DNA from: Pomphorhynchus laevis
Lineage: Eukaryota > Acanthocephala > Palaeacanthocephala > Echinorhynchida > Pomphorhynchidae
Reading direction: 5' to 3'
Assembly: GCA_012934845.2 (NCBI GenBank)
Contig: WNNJ02001922.1
Span: forward strand, 96,206-160,205
Length of the DNA stretch: 64,000 nucleotides
Position numbers and translations under genes: made by a program
Notes under the pieces: generated by a model
What the model saw: the letters and a program-made list of their open reading frames with translations, nothing else
Told to the model about the DNA's origin: nothing
Databases searched by the model: none
Shown here: piece by piece, positions 10,791-22,694 of the stretch
Position numbering within the stretch: the first letter of the stretch is position 1
How the letters are laid out: every line of letters starts with the position of its first letter

Positions 10791-13700
10791 CATTATTATT
10801 AGTATTACAAGTTATAGCCAAATGGCTGTTTCAGCTGATCACAGGAAAAATTTGAAAAATAAGTAAATAGCGGTTAAATAATATTGTACACATCCGGAAT
10901 GCCATGATCGTTAATCCACTGACGCAGTTAACTTCAAATTGATAGAAGTCTTTGGTACATGCTATTTCTCCTGACAACGTGTTCCAGACGTTTAATGCTC
11001 GATGTGAGAGCCCTAGACAAACTCACTACTTTACCGTGGGGAAACTAAAATAGTTTTAATGAGTGGCCACGACGCGTCTGAGAACAAACTTTAACATAGC
11101 CCGAGGATAGCCCATCTATCCCATTAACCATTCGCCATAATGCAATAAGATCTAGGTAATATAGCCTCTGACCAAAAGATGGTATCTTTAGAAATTCAAG
11201 CCGCTCACGATATGAATATGATCCATCCATACACATTCGAGAACCTCTACGAAGGATTGACTCTGGTCTATTGATCTCTCCCTTAGTGTACAGATAAACT
11301 GCTTGCACGCAGTACTCTATTTGTGGGCGAGCAAAAGCGCAGTAAAGCCGTTTGAAAACATGGATTAATACGATTAAATGCATTTTTGAGGCAGTACATA
11401 GCTCGCAAAACCATGATATAGGCCAACTCTGTATTTGACCGAGATTTCAATGTTCGATGCTACGTGACACCCAGATCCCTATACTCCATGACAACATTAA
11501 GAATTGAAGTTCCTAGGCGAAATTGACTGTCATCGCAACGCCTTCCTAATTTCATGTGGCCGCATTTGTCAACATTGATCTTCATACCAGTAGCCTCACT
11601 CCATTGGTATATTTCATTAAGGTATTCCTGCAGGGAAATGCCAAACGGATTAATATTATCTACAGACCATAGTTTGAGGTCGTCATCAAAAGCAAGACAG
11701 AGACTCTGAATCTGCAGCAACAAATCGTAAAGGAACACAATAAATAGCAGAGGTTCTAGTACGGTACCCTGCGGAACACCACAGTAAACGCGTATGAGAG
11801 TGGAAAGATGGGTGCCAACTCACTCGTGAGAATCGATAACGTAGGGAATCTTGAACCCACTTACACAACATTACAGGAATGCCTTAGTTAAATAGTAATG
11901 CTACCAAGCTCTAACGCGGCACCCGATCGAATGCTCTTGAAAATACAATGAATATCACATTGATTAGCCGCGACTGACGGCCTAAACCCACATTTCGCGT
12001 GGAGTCAATAAGTTAGTTAAGCAGGAACGACCAGGGAGGAAACCGTGTTGAGAAGACGGCATTATTCCGAGTTCCCTCAAGTGATGCCTGATCCGGGTTG
12101 TGATCAACTTTTCAAGCACTTTGCATAGAGAACTAGTCAGGCTGATTGGTCTATAGTCAGTACAAGCCGTTGCAATGGTTTTCTTTGGGATCGGAACTAC
12201 GATGGCAGTTTTCCAGACATCAGGAACACATCCACTGGTCAAACTGTTCTCAAAAATAACAAGAAGAGAAGGAGCCAAATATCTAGATAAATTCTTTAAG
12301 AGAAACGGAGAAATGTCATCAGGGCCGGTAGAGCTAAATGGGTCAAGCTGATCAAGCTTACTTACAATCTCACTAATCGTTACTGGAAGAAAACGCGAAG
12401 ATTGCCCTAATGCTACACCCTGCGAAGTGATAGGAGCTCTAGGTGAATTATTTGCTGATAGCGAAAAAGACGTAGAAAGGCATTCCACAATACCACTCTG
12501 AGAAGTTATCATACATCCCTTCGCATTAAGGACATACTTGATTTCTGTGTTAAGGGTTCTGTTACGACGAACATAAGCCCTTAATAGTTTTGAATTTCGT
12601 GTTACATTATTAGCGATAGACGATTCGAATGCATATCGTTTTGTTGCTTTCACTCTAGTACAAAGATTTCGAACATATTTATATTTGGCAGAGAAACTAG
12701 AGTCAGAACGCTGAAGCTTCCATAAGCAATTTCGTGAACTTATTAGTTGTCTGACTTCGTAATCTATTCATGCAGGTGACTTAGCAGCATAAGAGGATTC
12801 GCGCATAGGGGCAAGAATATCGGATAATTTATGTAGGTAATCAGTGATAATATTCAATGATAGCTTGTCTGGGTTCATGAAAGTACACGGGAATTGGTTG
12901 TAAGCTCTCAAAACATCTACTCTTCTCACTTTCGACCAATGACGTTTGGCAGTTTTTGAGCTAGGTGGACAGAATCTGGAATAAGGGACATCCGTCAAGG
13001 AGAGCAAGCAGTGGTCACTACTTCCTAAAAGTGGGATATGATCAACTTTGATTATGTCTCCTACATATCTGGAAAACGCCAGATTAAGTACCGAATCATA
13101 TCTTGAAGTTAAGCAATTTAGCTCTTGTACGTGCTGAATCAGCATGAGTTCCTCAGCTAGGAACTCTGATATTTCCCTTTTCGTGGAACTACCATCAGAA
13201 AAGACAGAGTTTGACCATCTAGATCGTGGAAGATTAAAATCACCCAAAAGAATAAAGTGAGGGGAAAAACATACCGATTGTAAAATAAGTTTTAGTCGAT
13301 CAGTGTCTGCAATTACTGACGGAGATCGATACACGACGCAGAAATTCATACTGGTAGCTGAGTGATCGATACGGAAGCATAGAGTCTCAAACGACCCCAA
13401 AAAGTCACAAACATTCAACACCTAAGATACGAGGAAATTTTCTCTGACATATGCGGCGACACCGCTACCTCGCCTACCTGGTATCCATAAAAGGCGAAAT
13501 CCATGAGTGTTCACAGTGGTATCGACAATATATTGATCCAATCAGGATTCAGCAACGCAGAAAATGTAATACAAATGAGAAAGCATGTGATACTTTAAGT
13601 CCACTATTTGAGCAGGCAAAATATGAAGATTAGAATACCCAATCGATAAATAGCGTATGAGTTGTGGTAAGGGATTACTAGGAACGGTGAATAATTTGTT

Positions 13701-13858
13701 GAATGAAACTAAGTGTCCCAGATCAGAATTTAAACTAACGCTACCTAAGAGTTGCGATGAATGACTGTTGAAACTAGCTTTTCCAGACGAACTATCAAGA
13801 TTTGAAGTGGATACTGCTAAGATACGTGTTAGCTGAACTGGATACCGCTAGATACGTG
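10791..13858 (-). mobile_element. CR1-type LINE (family C1), ORF2 nearly complete but broken
   Basis: On the minus strand the order is the APE endonuclease (about 13800-12770: ESWLDQ, GRRGSGVAAYV, FCVVYRSPS, LLGDFNLPRSRW, SSDHCLLSL), then the RT (12653-11982: VWKTAIVVPIPKK, DYRPISLTSSLCKVLEKLI, HGFLPGRSCLTNLL), palm remnants (11871-11460, including QSLCLAFDDDLKLW), and the C-terminal domain (11383-11045: RPQIEYCVQA, ILRRGSRMC). Several stops and frameshifts separate the blocks. The 3' end at about 10800 has the AGCC-ATTT-GGCT hairpin and a TAA-rich tail. It is an old, inactive copy. Confidence 0.85.
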
Positions 13859-13869
13859 TCAGGTGAACG
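13809..13869. repeat. 30/31-bp tandem duplication at a LINE junction
   Basis: GGATACTGCTAAGATACGTG... at 13809 is repeated with small changes from 13840. It lies exactly where C1 meets the family B copy to its right. Confidence 0.65.
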
Positions 13870-15119
13870 ATTACAAATCCACTAACTAACAAAAAATGAA
13901 TAAATCAAACAGATAAATTGTTTAAATTGTTTAAATGTGATCGGATTTGGCGTTTAAAGCACGGCAGGGAGGTTGATTGGCTATATGAATGGACAGATGA
14001 TTCCACGAGAGGAGTAGATACAAGGAAGGAACGGAAGCCAAATGAAATAGAGTAGTTTGGGACATGTAAACTAAGGGTATTACGGGAACGTAAAGAACAG
14101 TAAACAGGACGAGAATTATCAAAAAAAGGAAAGTTGAGAAATCAAGGGATATGAAAAGTTACAAGGTGGAAAGCAAGGAGAAGAAAGTAAGGAAATTGAG
14201 AGAAACAATATGGTCGGATCATGATCAAAACGACGAAGACGGATGAGAATTCGGACGGCTGTGTTGAAGATACTTTAAAACGGAAGAAGATTTGATTTAG
14301 GTGAGTTGCAATATGGATTAAGACAGTAATCAAGTCTTGAGAATAGGAAATATATGATAGTCATACAATAAGAGATATCGATCAATCTACGAACTTGACG
14401 GAGGTTGCGGAGTATCAAGGTAGATGAGCGTACTTTATCTTTAACTAAAGGTTTAAGTAAAAGTCGGTTGTCAAAATGGGAGCCTAGGAAAACGAGATTA
14501 TCAACGATAGGAAGAATTGTAGAATTTAATGATACGGAGGGAGGTTCGAAGCCGAGGCGTTGAGGTAGGATCCACATAATTTTGGATTTATCAGGATTCA
14601 GTGAAAGGCGAAGGGAAGAAAGATGATTGGAAATTGAGACAAGACAGTCGGAAGCAGAAACACTAAGATCGTGAATACGATAAACAGGTGCATGAGCATA
14701 AATGAGAATGTCATCAGCATATTGCATAACATGGAAGTTAAATTTATGAGAAATCGAAGACAAATCACCAAGAAGAGAGAAAAGCATAGGGCCTAATACT
14801 GATCCTTGTGGAACACCGGACGGAATGGACGAAGGATGGGAGATAGAAGAGTTAGAATAGACGCGAAATGTACGGTTTGATAGATATGAAGAAAACTATT
14901 ATACAGTGGGTAAAGAGAATCCATAATCATGACGAAGGCGATGGAGAAGAATCGAGTGATCGACGATGTCAAAAGCAGACGATAGATCAAGAGAAACTAT
15001 GAAACTACATAATTTATGATCGCTAGATATGAGTAAGTCGTTATAAACTTTAAGACAAACAATTTCTGTAGAGTGATTAGAGCGAAAAGCGGCTTGGAAG
15101 GGGAGAAATAAGTTGAAGG

Positions 15120-15179
<60 letters not shown>

Positions 15180-15340
15180 CTTGCTTGAGAAGTGAGATAG
15201 AACGGTACGAAGATGGTATTGAGGGGTCGAGAGATTGTTTTTTGAGGAGAGAAAAATAGTAGCGCATTTCCAGTTGAAAGGAAATGTGTCGCTACGGATA
15301 GACAAGTTTAACAAGTTTGTATTATCAGCTTCCATTTTAG
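13860..15340 (-). mobile_element. L2-type LINE (family B2), 5'-truncated
   Basis: Minus-strand ORF2 remnants. The RT has HSTEIVCLKVYNDLL, SLDLSSAFDIVDHS, a GV-PQGS-like turn near 14800 and QYADDILIYAHAP (from about 14730). The C-terminal region is followed by a 3' UTR. The 3' hairpin is largely eroded near 13865. A long (TA)n tract interrupts the RT. The frame is broken in several places. Confidence 0.85.
15122..15176. repeat. (TA)n microsatellite, about 27 units
   Basis: An uninterrupted TA dinucleotide tract inside the RT region of L2 copy B2. It has replaced coding sequence between the SYRSISLL and PFQAAFRSNHS motifs and yields spurious YIYIYI frames. Confidence 0.95.
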
Positions 15341-15705
15341 GTGACCGAATTTGTTAAACTCACTTTATATTTGTTTGCCATAACATTCTCTTTGTTAAAA
15401 TATTGCTCTTTGCTCCTTTTGAGAGCAGTTCAATTGCTTGGCAACGTAATATTTTTCAAATCCATAATATTGGATGGCATATGCTATCTAATGTAGGATA
15501 TTTTTTATTTTAAGTATTAATTCGCAAATAGCGGTAACGATTTAAAAAAGACCAATTTATTTTAAGTGGCAATTTTAATGAAATTATTTGAGCTATCACA
15601 ACCTACGATTCGCTTGACTTTATTTACAGTTATAGAATCTGTTTGGATTTTCACAAAATGAATTTCAATCAATCCTTTTAATTATTTATCGAGCCAGATT
15701 AATAA
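15341..15705. other. AT-rich stretch, no feature seen
   Basis: Low-complexity intergenic sequence. No ORF, RNA gene or repeat could be supported. Confidence 0.5.
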
Positions 15706-15709
15706 TAAT

Positions 15710-15948
15710 AATAATACAATAATTTATTTAACGTGGCAAATGCGTGCAAAATGCACGCTTACATGACCACTAACAAACAAACAAAAGAACATAAAAGATC
15801 ACAGGTAATTAGTTAATTGTTGAAAAAGAATTGGATTTGGCGTTTGAAGTACGGCATAGATGTTGATTGGCGGATATGAATAGGCAGTTGATTCTACAAG
15901 AGAGGAGCAGCCACAACGAAGGAGCGGAAGCCAAAAGAGGTAGAGTAA
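15710..15948 (-). mobile_element. L2-type LINE (family B3), 3' part
   Basis: The 3' hairpin (GCGTGCAAAATGCACGC, near 15740) and adjoining ORF2 end match copies at 13.9 and 28.5 kb. The match stops at GGTAGAGTA and resumes at 20523 (GGCATGTAAAAGAAGGG), so copy A1 was inserted into this element. Confidence 0.75.
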
Positions 15949-16024
15949 AAAAAAGATTTATTTTAACGTGGCAAATGCGTGCCAGCGCACGCTTACATGA
16001 CCACAACAAAAACAAAACTGTGAA

Positions 16025-18914
16025 TCAGGCGTCGAGAAGGTGTGAACGGAGGTGTTTGAATGTGATAAAGGAGGGAGCGCGGCGGACGTCGAGGGGGAGT
16101 TGATTCCAGGCGAGTGAGGCGGCGACGAGGAAGGATCGGAGACCGTAGTTGTTGGAGTAATTAGGAACGTGGAGTAAGAGGGTATTACAGGAACGAAGCG
16201 ATAGCGAGGTGGGGCGAGTATCGTCTAAGAAAGGAAGGTTGATGAACGATGGGGAGCCGACAGCGATGAGACGAAAAGTAATGAGAAGAAGGCGGAGTTT
16301 GATGCGGATGTGGATGGTGGGCCAGGAGAGTTGGGCAAAATATGTGGATGTGTGGTCGAAGCGACGGAGGCGAAAGAGCACTCGAACGGCGGTGTTGATT
16401 ATTCGTTGTAGGGGTAGGATGATGGATTTTGGAGAATTGGCGAAAAGGCTAAGGCAGTAATCGATTTTAGGGAAAAGAAGCGATGAAAGAAGAGACATAC
16501 AAGAACGGAAGTCGATAAGGGGCGGATACGGCGGATGTCACGAAGAATTAAGTTAGACGAGCGGACCTTGTCACGGACGAAGGGTTTAAGGGAAAGGTGA
16601 TCATCGAAATGGAAGCCTAAGAAAGTGAGATTGTGGACTACAGGGATGATCGATGAGGCAAAAGATACAATGGGAGGAGATATGCTTGGTTTACGGGGAA
16701 GGATCCACATTATTTTGGACTTTTCGGCGTTTAGAACGAGATGGAGATTGGAGAGACGCTTGTAGATAGAAGAGAGACAGTTGGAGGCAGAAATGGCGAT
16801 GTCGTGTATGCGATGTGCGGGTGCATGAGCATAGATTAGAATGTCATCGGCGTATTGCATGACGTTAAACGAGTAAGGTTTGATAAATGGAGAGAGATCG
16901 CCAAGCAAAAGAGAGAAAAGCAGGGACCTAGGACTGAACCTTGTGGAACCCCGCAAAAAATAGGGATGGGAGGGGAGGATGATGAATTAGAACAGACGCG
17001 AAAGGAACGGTCGGATAGATATGAGGCGAACCAAGCTACGGAGGAGGAAGAAAAGCCGTAATCATAACGAAGGCGAGAAAGGAGGACGGAGTGGTCGACA
17101 ATGTCGAATGCGGAGGAGAGGTCCAGGGAGATGAGAACACTATATAGAGCCTTGTCTCGAGAAATGAGTAAGTCGTTGTAAACTTTTATGCATGCGATTT
17201 CTGTCGAGTGATTAGAGCGGAAAGCGGATTGGAAAGGAGGGTACAGATTGGATGAGGAGAGATAAGCGTTGATTTGTATTAAGATGAGGCGTTCTAAGAG
17301 CTTAGAAAGAGTAGGGAGTAGTGAAATCGGGCGATAGCTAGAAGGAAGGGAGGGGTCGAGCGATTGTTTCTTAAGGAGGGGACGAACGATTGCGGATTTC
17401 CAGTGTGAAGGGAAGATACGACTGCGGATGGACGAGTTAAACAAGGTTGTGAGAAATGGGGATATCGATGAGCATATAGATTTTAATATGTGGGTAGGCA
17501 GGGGATCGGCAGGTGAGGTTTTGTTGGGCAAGGACATGAGGACAGATGATACTTCTGTAGGTGATACAGGGAGAAGATGAAAGAGTTCGGGAAGGATGAG
17601 AGTAGACTGGGCAGAGTGGGATAGGATGGAGACCGGGGTGTGAGAGAGCAGCGTGGATACTTTAGTCTGGAGAAATGACGAATAATCATTAGCATTGATG
17701 TTGCAAGGCGTAGAGGAACGAGCAAGGATTGAGTTAAAAGTATGCCAGAGAGTCTTAGAGTTGAATGAAGTGATTATTTTATGCTGCCAGAAGGAGTTGC
17801 ATTTGGTACGTAGTAGGTTGAGATGAGACCGGCGAAGAGCAAGATAGGAATCACGGAAAGACGGAGTGATCAAGCGGAAATCGCGTCTAAGAGAGCGGTG
17901 ATAGACTCGAAAAGCATGGCGGAGTCGACGCTTTGAGAGTAGCATTGGATGTCAAACCATGGGGCACGGTGCAAGCGACGGTGTGGGTGAGACTTGAAGG
18001 GCAAGAGAATATCGAGAGTGGATGTGAGTTCAGTCGAAAAGAAAGGCGAGATCGTGAGGAGATGAATATGTTATTGTGGGTAATGATAGAGACGATTTGA
18101 GTAAGGCAGAGCGGAGAAGGGAAAGGTCAAGATTTCTCCAAAGGCGACGTAGGATTGTAGGTGTGTGAGGAGGGGTGTGGTTGCGAGCGAGATCAAGGGT
18201 GATAAGAAAGTGATCGGATAGACCAGGATCAGAGATGGACAGTGAGGTGTGGGCAGCAAAATGATCGGGGACAGTGATGATGTCGAGTGCCCCGCCAAGT
18301 ATATGTGTGGGGGCAGTGGATATTTGTTTGTAATTGTAGTTGGATAGAATGTTGATGAAGCGGATGGAATCTGTGAAAGAGGGGCGGTCTAGGCGGATAT
18401 TGAAGTCGCCTAGAACGAGTGAAGGGATTGAGGACAAAGAACAATGAGAAAGGAGGTCAGCGAGTTCGGTAAAAAATAAGGCTGTAGGAGCTGATGAACC
18501 AGGACGGTATACAATGGCGAGATCTAGAGTGATCGGGTTAGAATAACGACAAGTGAGCAATTCAAAAGAGCAAGGACTGAAAGGGGGATTGATTTTGCGA
18601 AGAGACGCTGGGTGACGCGCGAATGCGACGATGCCGCCATGATTAGAGGATTTAGAAGGGCATGAGCTGAGGGGGCGGGCGGATTCGACTAGGGAGCAAC
18701 CGGCAGAGAGCAGACGGCGAATGGAGAGGTCGTCGGAATCTGAGTGCCAGGATTCGGTGAGGCAGAAGAGATCGATGGATTGCTTGGTGAATAGGTTGAG
18801 GATAAGATCGGATTTATTGAGAATAGATCTAGTGTTGAGGAGACCGAGGCGGAAACCGTGTGCTGTGGCGAAAGAGACTAGTGGAGAAGACACATAGTAG
18901 AGATGGAGCGCCAT
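16025..18914 (-). CDS. LINE ORF2: endonuclease/reverse transcriptase (copy A1, frameshifted)
   Basis: ORF2 copies the element's RNA into DNA at a nicked target. The N-terminal APE endonuclease (18914-18030) shows LGLLNTRSILNKSD, LTESWHSDSDDL, NHGGIVAFAR, LDLAIVYRPG, LVLGDFNIRLDR and LSDHFLITLDL. The RT (17945-16400) shows SYRPISLLPTLSKLLERLI, HSTEIACIKVYND, LDLSSAFDIVDHS, GVPQGSVLGP and MQYADDILIYAHAP. The C-terminal domain ends at 16025 with RSHLLDA. Three frame changes (near 18000, 16930 and 16480) break it. ORF2 starts 37 bases inside the end of ORF1. The endonuclease-RT order and the HSTE motif fit the L2 clade. Confidence 0.85.
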
Positions 18915-20265
18915 CGAATTTTTGGACGGGTGTGGACAATTTGAAAATTTCCGTCTATGTTTCGGATGGCGAGTGAAGTTTCGCCGTTTTTCTCGCGACG
19001 ACGTTTTTCGATGCGGGCTGAAGAGATTTGAGCGATTTCGGAAGGGGCGCGATCGGGGAAAATTCGAGTGGTTGAAGATGACATGAGTTTGAAACGTTGA
19101 GAGAGGACAGAGGACGCGTGAGAGCGATGCTTGAAAACAATTTTTAGGAGAGGGGCTGGGAAGGATTAGATTGAGAAGATTTGTTTAGACGGATGAATGC
19201 GACTGGAGAAATGTCCTTGAAAAAGGATGGTTTATCCGCAGGAACAATAGACGAGAGGATGGATCTGAAGGCGGAAACATCGTGGTCCAGACGTGCTTGT
19301 GGAGATAAGGAGTTAGAAGGCGTGATATTAGTAACAATGACGCAACGATCGCGAGAAGCAAAGCGCTTCCGTAAAGGAGGACGACTGACGTGAGTAGGTG
19401 AGATCACGATAGAAGAGCTGGCAGTTGATGATTTGGAGGGATTTGGTTTGACGACGGGAGACATAGAGGATAATGATAATAAAGCGGGTGGCAAGCGATG
19501 TGAGGAAAGGTTATGAGTGGAAGGATAGTGGAGGCTGGTGGAGATGATTTTGATTGATGGATGCAAGTTATTGAGAAACGAGACAGGAAGGACGGGACGT
19601 GAAGTGTCGGGGAGTGAACATACATTAGTTGTAACAATTTGCGGCTCCGTCACTGTATCGGTAGATTTATCATAAACTTGACAAAATCCATCTTGCTGCG
19701 ATACAATTTGCGGCTCCTTCAGATTATCTGATAATGGATTATCTGATGATGACGTAGAAACGCAATGAGGGGTAGAAATGTAAGGTGATTTATCTGATAC
19801 GACAAAAGAAATACTGGGTTGCAAATGGTCAATGACAGTAACATCAGAAGATTGAGCTGATTGATTGGGCAAAATTGAAGGATGTATAGTAATACCTGTA
19901 GAAGAGATGGGAGATTTGGCATTCTTAGAGGCAATCGAATGCGGGAGAATTGGGCATCGAGGTTGAGACTTATTACAATACGAAGAGGCATGTGTGGACA
20001 TCGCTGCATTGCCAGATAGTTTCAATATATTTGTCTTGAGACTCTCTATTTCACTCTTCATCGTATTTATCATCTTAGCCGAACAGTAGCCACAGTAGAA
20101 TTCGTTGTCTGCAAGGCAAGATGCCTGGGATTCTGAAGTCCAAATACTTACCCACGTGTGACAATCATTGTTTGAGCAAAGGACTTGTTGTTCAGATCCA
20201 TTGGAAACATCTCTAACATCGGTGTTGGACGCAACATGGTTGGGAACTTGAGACTTTTGTTTTTT
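18878..20265 (-). CDS. LINE ORF1: PHD-like finger RNA-binding protein (copy A1, frameshifted)
   Basis: The start codon context is the ATGGGTCGG seen in A2. A run of seven A instead of six just after it shifts the frame. The N-part has a PHD-like Cys pattern (LCSNNDCHTW ... YCGYC), then a Ser/Thr/Pro-rich linker (about 19950-19400). The C-terminal module (RCVIVTNITPSN..., FKDISPVAFIRL) resembles the RRM-like part of CR1/L2 ORF1 proteins. A second frame change near 19140 moves the last ~85 residues into another frame. Such proteins are expected to bind the LINE RNA. Confidence 0.7.
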
Positions 20266-20522
20266 TCCGACCCATTTGTATATAGTCGTTTGATTCGTGA
20301 TTTTATTCTCCTCGTTGTATGTATATTAGATTAATATTTTCGTAAACACCAAAGCGGTCAGTTGTAATATTTATCCTCTGTGTATATTAATCTCTTGTAT
20401 GTTATTTTATTGTATGTTTATAAGAAACCAAAATTTGTTTTCGAACTGTAATTGTAAGTACTTTAATAATCAATTATTTTCTTAACGTCTAAGGCACCGC
20501 AACAAACTAAGGCGTGTAAAAG

Positions 20523-20640
20523 AAACTTGGGGCATGTAAAAGAAGGGAATTACGGGAACGCAGAGCACAATACACAGTACGAGAATTGTCGAGAAAAGAA
20601 TTGTCGACATACTTTGAGGTAGACTTAAACTGTGTTATGT
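20523..20640 (-). mobile_element. L2-type LINE (family B3), continuation beyond A1
   Basis: Sequence equivalent to 28665-28740 of copy B4 (GGGAATTAC, ACAGTACGAGAATT). It is the other half of the element split by A1. The match is lost by about 20640. Confidence 0.65.
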
Positions 20641-20779
20641 AATTTGGGGTAACCATTTAGAATACGGATTATAATTAGATCAGAGCAAAAAAATTCGACT
20701 AGAAGTGTTCTGTAGTTATTATTACTTTTGATTCATCGTATTAATCTTTAACTTCACCAGTCCGTCGTATCTTGTCAAG

Positions 20780-22460
20780 GTTCTCTGTTCGGGCCTCTGT
20801 TATTTAGCACATATCACCACACACGGTTTCCGCATCGGTCTCCTCAACAATAAATATATTCTCCATAAATCCAATATCATTCTCAACCTATTCATCAAGC
20901 AATTTATCGAACTATTCTGCGTCACCGAATCCTAGCACTCCGATTCCGACGACCTCTCTATTCAACTTTTATTCTCTGTCGGTTGCTCACTAGTCGAATT
21001 TGCCCGCTCCATCATCTCACCTCCTTCTAAATTCTCTAATCATTGCGGCATTGTCGCATTCGCCCGTCACACCGCGTCTCTTCTCAAAATCATTCCCCCT
21101 TTTAGTCCTTGCTCTTTTGAATTGCTCACTTGTCGTTCATCTAGCCTGATCACTCTGGATCTCGCCATTGTATACCGTCCTGGTTCATCTGCTCCTACCT
21201 CCTTATTTTTTACCAAATCGCTGACCTCTTTTCCCATTGTTCTTTGTCCTCCATCACTTCTCTCGTTCTTGGCGACTTAAAATCCGCCTCGACCGCCTAT
21301 CTTCCAACAATTCCATCCGATTCATCATTATCCTATCCAACTACGACTACAAACTCATCTCAACTGCCCCCACACGTATTCTTGGCGAAGCACTCGACAT
21401 CATCGTTGTCCTCGATCGTTTTGCTGCCTACACTTCACTGTCCATCTCCGATCCTGGTATATCTAATCACTTTCTCGTCACCCTTGATCTCACTTCCAAC
21501 CAATCCCGCTTCATACACCTACTATCTTCGTCGCCCTTAGAGAAATCTTGACCTTCACCTTCTCCAGTCTGCCTTACTCAAATCGTCTATATCCTCTCCC
21601 ATAATAATATCTTCCTCTCCTCGCGATATTGCCTTTCTTATCAACACTGAACTCACATCCATTGTCGATCTTCTCTTGCCCTTCAAGCCTCACTATTACC
21701 GTTGCTTGCACCGTGCCCCATGGTGCAAGCGACGTCTATTCCATCTTCGTCTCGTTCTAAACCCAAACAAGTTCAAAATAATGTGGATACTCCCGCGTCA
21801 ACCTAACATATCTCCTACCCCTGTATCTTTTCCCTCATCAATCATCCACAGTGTCCACAATCTTACTTTCTTAGGTTTCAATTTCGATGATCAACTTTTC
21901 TTTAAACTATTCGTTCGCGACAAGATCCGACTGTCTAACCTTTTTCTCCGTGGCATCCACCGTATCCGCCGCCTTTTCGACTTTCGTTTCTGTATGTATC
22001 TTCTTTCATCGCTTCTTTTCCCTAAAATCGATTACTGCCTCCGCCTTTTCGCCAATTCTCCAAAATCCAACATCCCACCCCTACAACGCATCATCAACTA
22101 CGCAGTTTGAGTGCTCCTACGTCTCCGTCGCTTCGACCACACATCAACATATCTTGCCCAACTCTCCTGGTCCACAATCCACACCCGCATTTAACTTCGC
22201 CTTCTTCTCGTAACTTTTCGTCTCATCGCTATCGGATCCCCATCGTTCATTAACCTCTTTTTCTTAGACGACACTAGCCCCACCTCTCTCTATCGCTGCG
22301 TTCCCGTCATTCCCTCTTACTCCACGTTTTCAATTACTCTAACAACTAAGGTCTTCGATCATTTCTCATCGCCCTCCCCTCGCCTGGAATCACATTCAAA
22401 TGACTCAACCGTTCCCATCTCGTCACATGATTTAGACTTGTTTGCTATTTAGCTTTTTGT
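20780..22460 (+). mobile_element. L2-type LINE (copy A4), internally deleted
   Basis: An endonuclease portion (about 20820-21680, for example LVLGDLKS in place of LVLGDFNI) is joined directly to the C-terminal third of ORF2 (21740-22110: NPNKFKIMWILPRQP). The whole RT palm is missing. The junction is a 13-bp hairpin, CGTTGCTTGCACC/GGTGCAAGCGACG (21700-21712 and 21722-21734). The copy fades out near 22460 without the family hairpin. It is decayed, with several frame breaks. Confidence 0.8.
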
Positions 22461-22484
22461 TTGTAGAGAGCGTGACACTCGTAG

Positions 22485-22640
22485 ATGGAATTTTCGTACA
22501 AGCTATATTGTGTCAACTACTGCAGCAATTGGGAGAGAATGGGATGCCCTACTGAGGAAAACTGCATGAAATATTGTTGTCCAAAACAGACAATCATACG
22601 CAGATTGTATATTCAACATAAGGAAACGATTATGTTTTAA
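22485..22640 (+). CDS. Small cysteine-rich ORF (51 aa)
   Basis: An ATG at 22485 opens a 51-codon frame ending in TAA. Its first 35 residues contain six cysteines (pattern C-x3-C-x9-C-x5-C-x4-C-C), followed by a basic stretch (IIRRLYIQHK). No transmembrane segment is seen, and I recognise no family. It could be a tiny zinc-binding or disulfide-rich peptide, the first exon of the gene at 22695, or chance. It lies just downstream of L2 copy A4. Confidence 0.3.
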   Translation: MEFSYKLYCVNYCSNWERMGCPTEENCMKYCCPKQTIIRRLYIQHKETIMF

Positions 22641-22694
22641 CGCACAAAAAACACTATCTGCAACTATTCAAAAGTTGCAGATACTATAAGCTAG

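Larger units (their letters stand above)
15949..20515 (-). mobile_element. Near full-length L2-type LINE (copy A1)
   Basis: The element is about 4.6 kb and carries a 5' UTR (20515-20270), ORF1 with a PHD-like finger, an overlapping ORF2 (APE endonuclease plus RT), and a 3' end with the GCGTGCCAGCGCACGC hairpin and A-rich tail at 15956-16000. It is inserted into B3. GTAAAA-type sequence at both edges (about 15945 and 20516) is a candidate target-site duplication. It is very similar to A2 (39804-44264), so both are young, yet each carries a few frame breaks. Their 5' UTRs differ upstream of the shared AATCTAATATACATAC. Confidence 0.88.

Noticed and set aside
14899-15335. Two frames with long YIYIYI runs
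   Set aside because: These are produced by the (TA)n tract inside LINE B2.
21237-21551. Two overlapping plus-strand frames of about 100 codons treated as genes
   Set aside because: They are neighbouring frames of the decayed endonuclease region of LINE A4.
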